From positions 1 through 8,497 of the forward strand of contig NZ_JBHTKJ010000075.1 in assembly GCF_042675965.1 (NCBI RefSeq): 8,497 bases of DNA. Direction: 5' to 3'. This DNA is from Virgibacillus_R byunsanensis. GTDB lineage: Bacteria; Bacillota; Bacilli; Bacillales; Amphibacillaceae. Shown here one piece after another: positions 5,385 to 8,497 of this stretch. Made by a program: the position numbers and the translations under genes. The notes below the pieces were generated by a model. The model was not told where the DNA came from. It ran no database searches and was given only the letters and a program-made list of their open reading frames with translations. Every line of letters starts with the position of its first letter. Positions within the stretch are counted from its first letter, which is position 1.

Positions 5385-6914
5385 ATGAAAATTGAGATGA
5401 AAAATATACGAAAGTCTTTTGGGACGAATAACGTTCTCAAGGATGTGTCTTTTTCCATTCAAGGCGGTGAACTCTGCGCATTACTTGGTGAAAATGGAGC
5501 AGGTAAATCCACGTTAATGAATATCTTAGGTGGGGTTTATCAAATGGATTCGGGTTCCATTTTAGTGGACGAAAAAGAAGTTAACTTCGCTACACCTGCT
5601 GAGTCACTTGAAACGGGAATCGCTTTTATCCATCAGGAACTGAACTTAATTAATGATCTACCTATCTATGAAAATATGTTTCTAGGTAGAGAAATAAAAA
5701 CGAAACGAGGAAGTCTGGATCTAAAGCGAATGTATGATGAAACAGCAGAAATGTTTGACCGAATGAATGTAGATTTGGATCCTGCAAAGGTGGTTCGTGA
5801 CCTGGATTCATCCTATAAACAAATTGTAGAAATATGCCGTGCGATGATGACGAATGCATCGGTTATCATTATGGATGAGCCTACCACATCTTTAACCGAT
5901 TCCGAAATTGAACGGGTCTTTAACATGATGGAAACGATGAAGGAGCACAACGTTGGGATCATTTTTATCTCTCATAAATTAAATGAGGTTATGCAGGTTT
6001 GTAATCAATACCTTGTACTTCGGGATGGGAATCTGGTAGCAGAAGGGAATGTGAGCGACGTAACGACCAAAGAGTTGGCCAGTTACATGGTCGGCTATGA
6101 CGTTAGAACAGAGTCATTACGTAGAGAGAAAGAAACGGATGCAGAAGAGGGCGAAGAAGTATTAAGAGTGGATGGACTGACAGATCAACATTCATTCAGA
6201 GATATTAACTTTTCCGTTAGAGCTGGTGAAATTGTTGGTGTGACTGGTCTGCTTGGGGATGGTCGGAGCGAACTTTTTCAAGCAATCTTTGGTGCGGAGA
6301 ACATTTTATCCGGCAAGGTTCATCTAAACGGCAAAGAAGTAAAAATCAATAGTACATACCAAGCCATCAAAAAAGGTATTGCGTACCTTCCCCGGAACCG
6401 TAAAGAGAATGGAATTATTAAGGATATGGATATCATTGAAAATGCCTCGATTGTCACATGGCCCTTGTTCTCCAAACGCGGGGTAATTAACACAAATAAG
6501 CATTGGCAGACTTTTAGGGAACAGCGAAGTACATTAAGGCTAAAGATGGGAGAATTGACCGATAGTATTACTAGCCTTTCGGGTGGAAACCAACAAAAAG
6601 TGGTCCTGTCGAAATGGTTAGCATCGAACCCAAGAATACTCATTTTAGATAACCCTACACAAGGTGTGGATGTAGGTGCGAAGGAAGATATTTACGATAT
6701 TATTTTAAAACTTGCCGAAGAGAATATTGCCATTATTGTTTTATCCAGTGAAGCGCAAGAAGTCATCCGTGTTTGTGATCGAGCGCTTGTCATGTATCAC
6801 GGTGTTATTCAGGGTGAGGTTCGTAATGAGATGATGAACGAGCATACGATTATGAGTCTAGCAACTGGTGGGGAGCTTGACTTAGAAAGGAGTGAGACCA
6901 ATTATGAAACCTGA
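5385..6914 (+). CDS. RbsA-like sugar ABC transporter ATPase, two nucleotide-binding domains
   Basis: This 509-residue protein is the energising subunit of the importer. It is a tandem ABC ATPase of the RbsA/MglA/XylG type and of normal length. Domain 1 (about 1-240) has Walker A GENGAGKST (35-43), Q-loop Gln84, Walker B VIIMDEP (160-166, catalytic Glu165) and H-loop His197. Its signature is degenerate: LDSSYKQ (140-146) in place of an LSxGQ-type motif. Domain 2 (about 258-500) has the altered Walker A of the family (GLLGDGRSEL, 288-297) and a canonical signature LSGGNQQK (398-405). Its Walker B is LILDNP, with Asn423 where Glu is expected, and SSE (454-456) replaces the H-loop His. Domain 1 can supply a working site with the domain 2 signature; the other site should be inactive. 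A modest AGGTG (5373-5377) precedes the ATG by seven bases. The end overlaps the permease start. Confidence 0.96.
   Translation: MKIEMKNIRKSFGTNNVLKDVSFSIQGGELCALLGENGAGKSTLMNILGGVYQMDSGSILVDEKEVNFATPAESLETGIAFIHQELNLINDLPIYENMFLGREIKTKRGSLDLKRMYDETAEMFDRMNVDLDPAKVVRDLDSSYKQIVEICRAMMTNASVIIMDEPTTSLTDSEIERVFNMMETMKEHNVGIIFISHKLNEVMQVCNQYLVLRDGNLVAEGNVSDVTTKELASYMVGYDVRTESLRREKETDAEEGEEVLRVDGLTDQHSFRDINFSVRAGEIVGVTGLLGDGRSELFQAIFGAENILSGKVHLNGKEVKINSTYQAIKKGIAYLPRNRKENGIIKDMDIIENASIVTWPLFSKRGVINTNKHWQTFREQRSTLRLKMGELTDSITSLSGGNQQKVVLSKWLASNPRILILDNPTQGVDVGAKEDIYDIILKLAEENIAIIVLSSEAQEVIRVCDRALVMYHGVIQGEVRNEMMNEHTIMSLATGGELDLERSETNYET
6886..6906 (+). promoter_or_regulatory. Ribosome binding site that decides the permease start
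   Basis: AAAGGAG (6886-6892) lies inside the end of the ATPase gene. The in-frame GTG at 6892 overlaps this site and cannot be served by it. The ATG at 6904, eleven bases downstream, can be. The permease therefore starts at 6904 and overlaps the ATPase gene by 11 bases, which favours translational coupling. Confidence 0.65.
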
Positions 6915-7965
6915 GTTGGAGAACATACCTCCCGTCAAGAAGAAGAGAACGTTTCTGGAATGGTTTAAAAATAGATGGTCCAATGACCCACTGTTTAGTA
7001 TTTTAATTGCCCTTATTATTATGGTTATGTTGCAAACCTTAACATTAGGGTTTGATTATGATTCCGTTGGAGAATGGTTCCAGTCCTGGACAAACAACTG
7101 GATTAATATTCTACGTAACAACGCGGGGGTTGGGATTGTCGCATTAGGAATGACCTTTGTCATTATGACAGGAGGAATTGACTTAGCTGTCGGTTCCACA
7201 TTAGTTATTACGGGTGCCTTTTCCATGTACATGCTTGACACCGGAACTTCAGGAATATTTGGTGCCATTGGTGTTACAGGGGTTCCTGCGATCATTCTTA
7301 CCGTTATTCTCACAATGGGATTTGGTTATTTATTAGGTGCTCTTATCGGGGTAACTGTCACAAAGGGGATGGTTCCGCCATTTATCGCAACATTAGGAGC
7401 GATGATGATCTTCAGAAGTGTTACCCAGCATTTTGCGCAAGGGTATAATACAACGGTACCAGTGGAATTTTTACAAATATCAAGCATGAAATTCGGTAAT
7501 TTTATGATTATGCCGATCATTTATTGGGCGATCATTGCAGCTATTCTATATTATGTATCCAAGCGAACCACCTTTGGAAGACAAATTATCGCGGTTGGAT
7601 CGAATGAAAGAGCCGCAAAGCTGTCTGGTGTTAATGTCAATAAAGTGAAGCTTCGTGTGTATGCATTAATGGGACTTCTTGTTTCTATTGCTGCAATTAT
7701 CCAGGTATCTCGTATCGGGTCCATGGACTTCTCCAACGCCGGTAGAGGAATGGAAATGGATGCCATCGCAGCAGCCGTTGTCGGTGGAACCAATATGTTA
7801 GGTGGACGAGGGTTTATCCTCGGTACCGTATACGGCATGCTCATCATTGCCGTTATGAATAATCTATTAAACTTGTTTGGCGTACCACCGTTTTTGAGAG
7901 AAGCATTTAAGGGGATTATTGTAATTGTAGCGGTGTTGCTGCAAAGGAAGGAAAAGAGTTCTTAA
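6904..7965 (+). CDS. RbsC-like sugar ABC transporter permease
   Basis: This 353-residue integral membrane protein is the translocation pore of the importer, of the BPD_transp_2 (RbsC/MglC/XylH) family. A charged cytoplasmic N-terminus (about 1-29, with KKKR) precedes about nine or ten hydrophobic segments. The clearest are about 30-49, 72-90, 128-152, 201-218, 252-268, 303-325 and 335-347. Family landmarks are MTGGIDLAVGS (88-98), GRQIIAVGSNERAAKLSG (225-242) and EMDAIAAAVVGGTNMLGGRG (284-303). The second is the cytoplasmic loop that contacts the ATPase. The N-terminal arm with a tryptophan-rich stretch (about 55-66) before the second membrane segment is longer than in E. coli RbsC. Only one permease gene is present, so it presumably works as a homodimer with the double-domain ATPase. 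It is the last gene before the terminator at 8119-8160. Confidence 0.95.
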   Translation: MKPELENIPPVKKKRTFLEWFKNRWSNDPLFSILIALIIMVMLQTLTLGFDYDSVGEWFQSWTNNWINILRNNAGVGIVALGMTFVIMTGGIDLAVGSTLVITGAFSMYMLDTGTSGIFGAIGVTGVPAIILTVILTMGFGYLLGALIGVTVTKGMVPPFIATLGAMMIFRSVTQHFAQGYNTTVPVEFLQISSMKFGNFMIMPIIYWAIIAAILYYVSKRTTFGRQIIAVGSNERAAKLSGVNVNKVKLRVYALMGLLVSIAAIIQVSRIGSMDFSNAGRGMEMDAIAAAVVGGTNMLGGRGFILGTVYGMLIIAVMNNLLNLFGVPPFLREAFKGIIVIVAVLLQRKEKSS

Positions 7966-8118
7966 TGTAATGGAAAAATATAAAGCACTGCCTAGCTATT
8001 GCTAACGGGTTCACTTCAGAAGTGCAAACATTAGAAAACTTGGCAATCTTAGAATCCCTTATGCTCTGGAGTGCAAGCCTTAATGGCGAAAGTCTTAGTT
8101 GAACTAATCTACCAATAT
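7966..8118. other. Unassigned stretch between the permease and the terminator
   Basis: These 153 bases hold no convincing gene on either strand. They contain two small hairpins: CACTT-CAG-AAGTG (8012-8024) and TTAGT-TGA-ACTAA (8095-8107). There is also an imperfect direct repeat: 8021-8052 and 8070-8098 share AGTGCAA, TTA, TGGC and TCTTAG in the same order. A minus-strand open frame of 73 codons covers most of it but runs into the permease gene and has no family features. It could be a 3' untranslated region, a small RNA or a remnant of a dispersed repeat. Confidence 0.3.
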
Positions 8119-8160
8119 AAAACACACGGTATTTCAATAGCGAAATACCGTGTGTTTTTT
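8119..8160 (+). terminator. Intrinsic terminator of the transporter operon
   Basis: A perfect 17-bp stem is formed by 8119-8135 and 8142-8158 (core ACACACGGTATTTC with its complement), with a six-base loop AATAGC. It is followed by T residues to 8160 and then TTAATAT-like sequence. The four A residues at the 5' base of the stem give a U-run on the other strand, so it could also stop transcription arriving from the right. Confidence 0.93.
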
Positions 8161-8497
8161 AATATATGTGATTTATGGTGTGAATTGTAATTTTCAGTAA
8201 ATTCATATAAGGAAATATGGGTATTTATGTTAAGATAATTACAAATATTGTGAACGACGTAGCAGGTTAGTTAAATATAGAGGAGTGATGTATTGGTAAG
8301 TATAGTTGTCGGATTTGCGGGGTAATCATATACATTTTAATGTTTGTATTATTTATAATTGGACTTTGGATTAGTAAAATCCATTCTTTTAAGCATGGTG
8401 TATATTTTTTTCTTCTATTAATAATTCATGAACCTGAATTATTCATACTTCCAAGTTAAGGCATAAACTGAAATTAAAGCTAAGCACTTTTTGCTTT
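8161..8497. other. AT-rich tail with no secure gene
   Basis: This 337-base stretch is strongly AT-rich. Apart from the doubtful short ORF at 8293-8459 I see no tRNA, repeat array or recognisable coding sequence. Weak promoter-like hexamers (TTGTGA at 8248-8253 and TTAAAT at 8271-8276, 17 bases apart) precede the short ORF. AAGCACTTTTTGCTT near 8482-8496 has short complementary ends but runs into the window edge. Confidence 0.4.
8293..8459 (+). pseudogene. Possible small membrane protein, reading frame interrupted
   Basis: AGAGGAG (8279-8285) is a good Shine-Dalgarno seven bases before TTG at 8293, but that frame (MVSIVVGFAG) stops at 8323-8325 after ten codons. In the frame one base back, an open stretch continues from the GGGG at 8319-8322 through ATG 8340 to TAA 8457-8459. 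It encodes a strongly hydrophobic segment beginning MFVLFIIGLWISK and, further on, YFFLLLIIHEPE. The ATG at 8340 has no ribosome site of its own. Joined by a -1 shift at the G-run, the two parts would make one small membrane protein of about 55 residues. It may be a decayed gene, a sequencing error in the G-run, or chance in AT-rich DNA. I recognise no family. Confidence 0.25.

Noticed and set aside
6892..6903. GTG start for the permease
   Set aside because: The GTG overlaps the only Shine-Dalgarno sequence, so the ATG at 6904 is preferred.
5385..6914. ATPase as a decaying pseudogene because of missing motifs
   Set aside because: The frame is intact and full length, and the missing residues all fall in one composite site, as expected for an asymmetric ATPase rather than random decay.
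7991..8099. Pentapeptide-repeat-like plus-strand reading frame (ASLNGESLS)
   Set aside because: Only two or three imperfect units occur before a stop codon, with no start or ribosome site; probably chance.
7916..8137. Minus-strand frame of 73 codons downstream of the permease
   Set aside because: It overlaps the permease end and the terminator stem, has no ribosome site I can support and matches no family I recognise.
1..8497. CRISPR array, tRNA, rRNA, insertion sequence ends or phage genes
   Set aside because: No regularly spaced repeats, cloverleaf-like sequence, transposase or phage protein was seen in the window.

Overview
The window is a compact sugar- or cyclitol-uptake and catabolism locus from a low-GC Gram-positive bacterium, most likely a member of the Bacillaceae. 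Evidence for this is the AT-rich intergenic DNA, strong AGGAGG-type ribosome binding sites, TTG and GTG starts, a lipoprotein substrate-binding protein and a Bacillus-type cre site. The secreted binding protein is extremely acidic (about 68 Asp/Glu against about 12 Arg/Lys, hand count), which suggests a halophilic or haloalkaliphilic genus. The genus itself cannot be named from the sequence.

Layout, all on the + strand: (1) promoter and a perfect palindromic operator (84-132); (2) a LacI/GalR-family regulator (155-1141) and a first Gfo/Idh/MocA-family NAD(P)-dependent oxidoreductase (1178-2188); (3) a regulatory gap with a second near-identical operator (2252-2265); (4) a xylose-isomerase-like TIM-barrel isomerase/epimerase/lyase (2327-3133) and a second Gfo/Idh/MocA oxidoreductase (3153-4142); (5) a second regulatory gap with a CcpA-type cre site, a weak candidate promoter and an inverted repeat; (6) an RbsB-like binding lipoprotein (4275-5258), a gap containing two hairpins, an RbsA-like double-domain ATPase (5385-6914) and an overlapping RbsC-like permease (6904-7965); (7) a 153-base unexplained stretch ending in a 17-bp perfect-stem intrinsic terminator (8119-8160); (8) an AT-rich tail with only a doubtful, possibly decayed small membrane ORF (8293-8459).

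The likely logic is as follows. The RbsABC-type transporter brings in a small polyol, sugar or glycoside. One dehydrogenase oxidises a hydroxyl to a keto group, the metal-dependent TIM-barrel enzyme isomerises, epimerises or eliminates, and the other dehydrogenase reduces the keto group again. There is no kinase or aldolase in the window, so the cassette looks like an oxidise-rearrange-reduce module that delivers a free common sugar or cyclitol to enzymes encoded elsewhere. The LacI/GalR protein probably represses its own transcript and the enzyme transcript through the two matching operators, and CcpA probably adds glucose repression. The exact substrate cannot be read from the sequence; inositol stereoisomers and anhydro- or 3-keto-glycosides are the main candidates.
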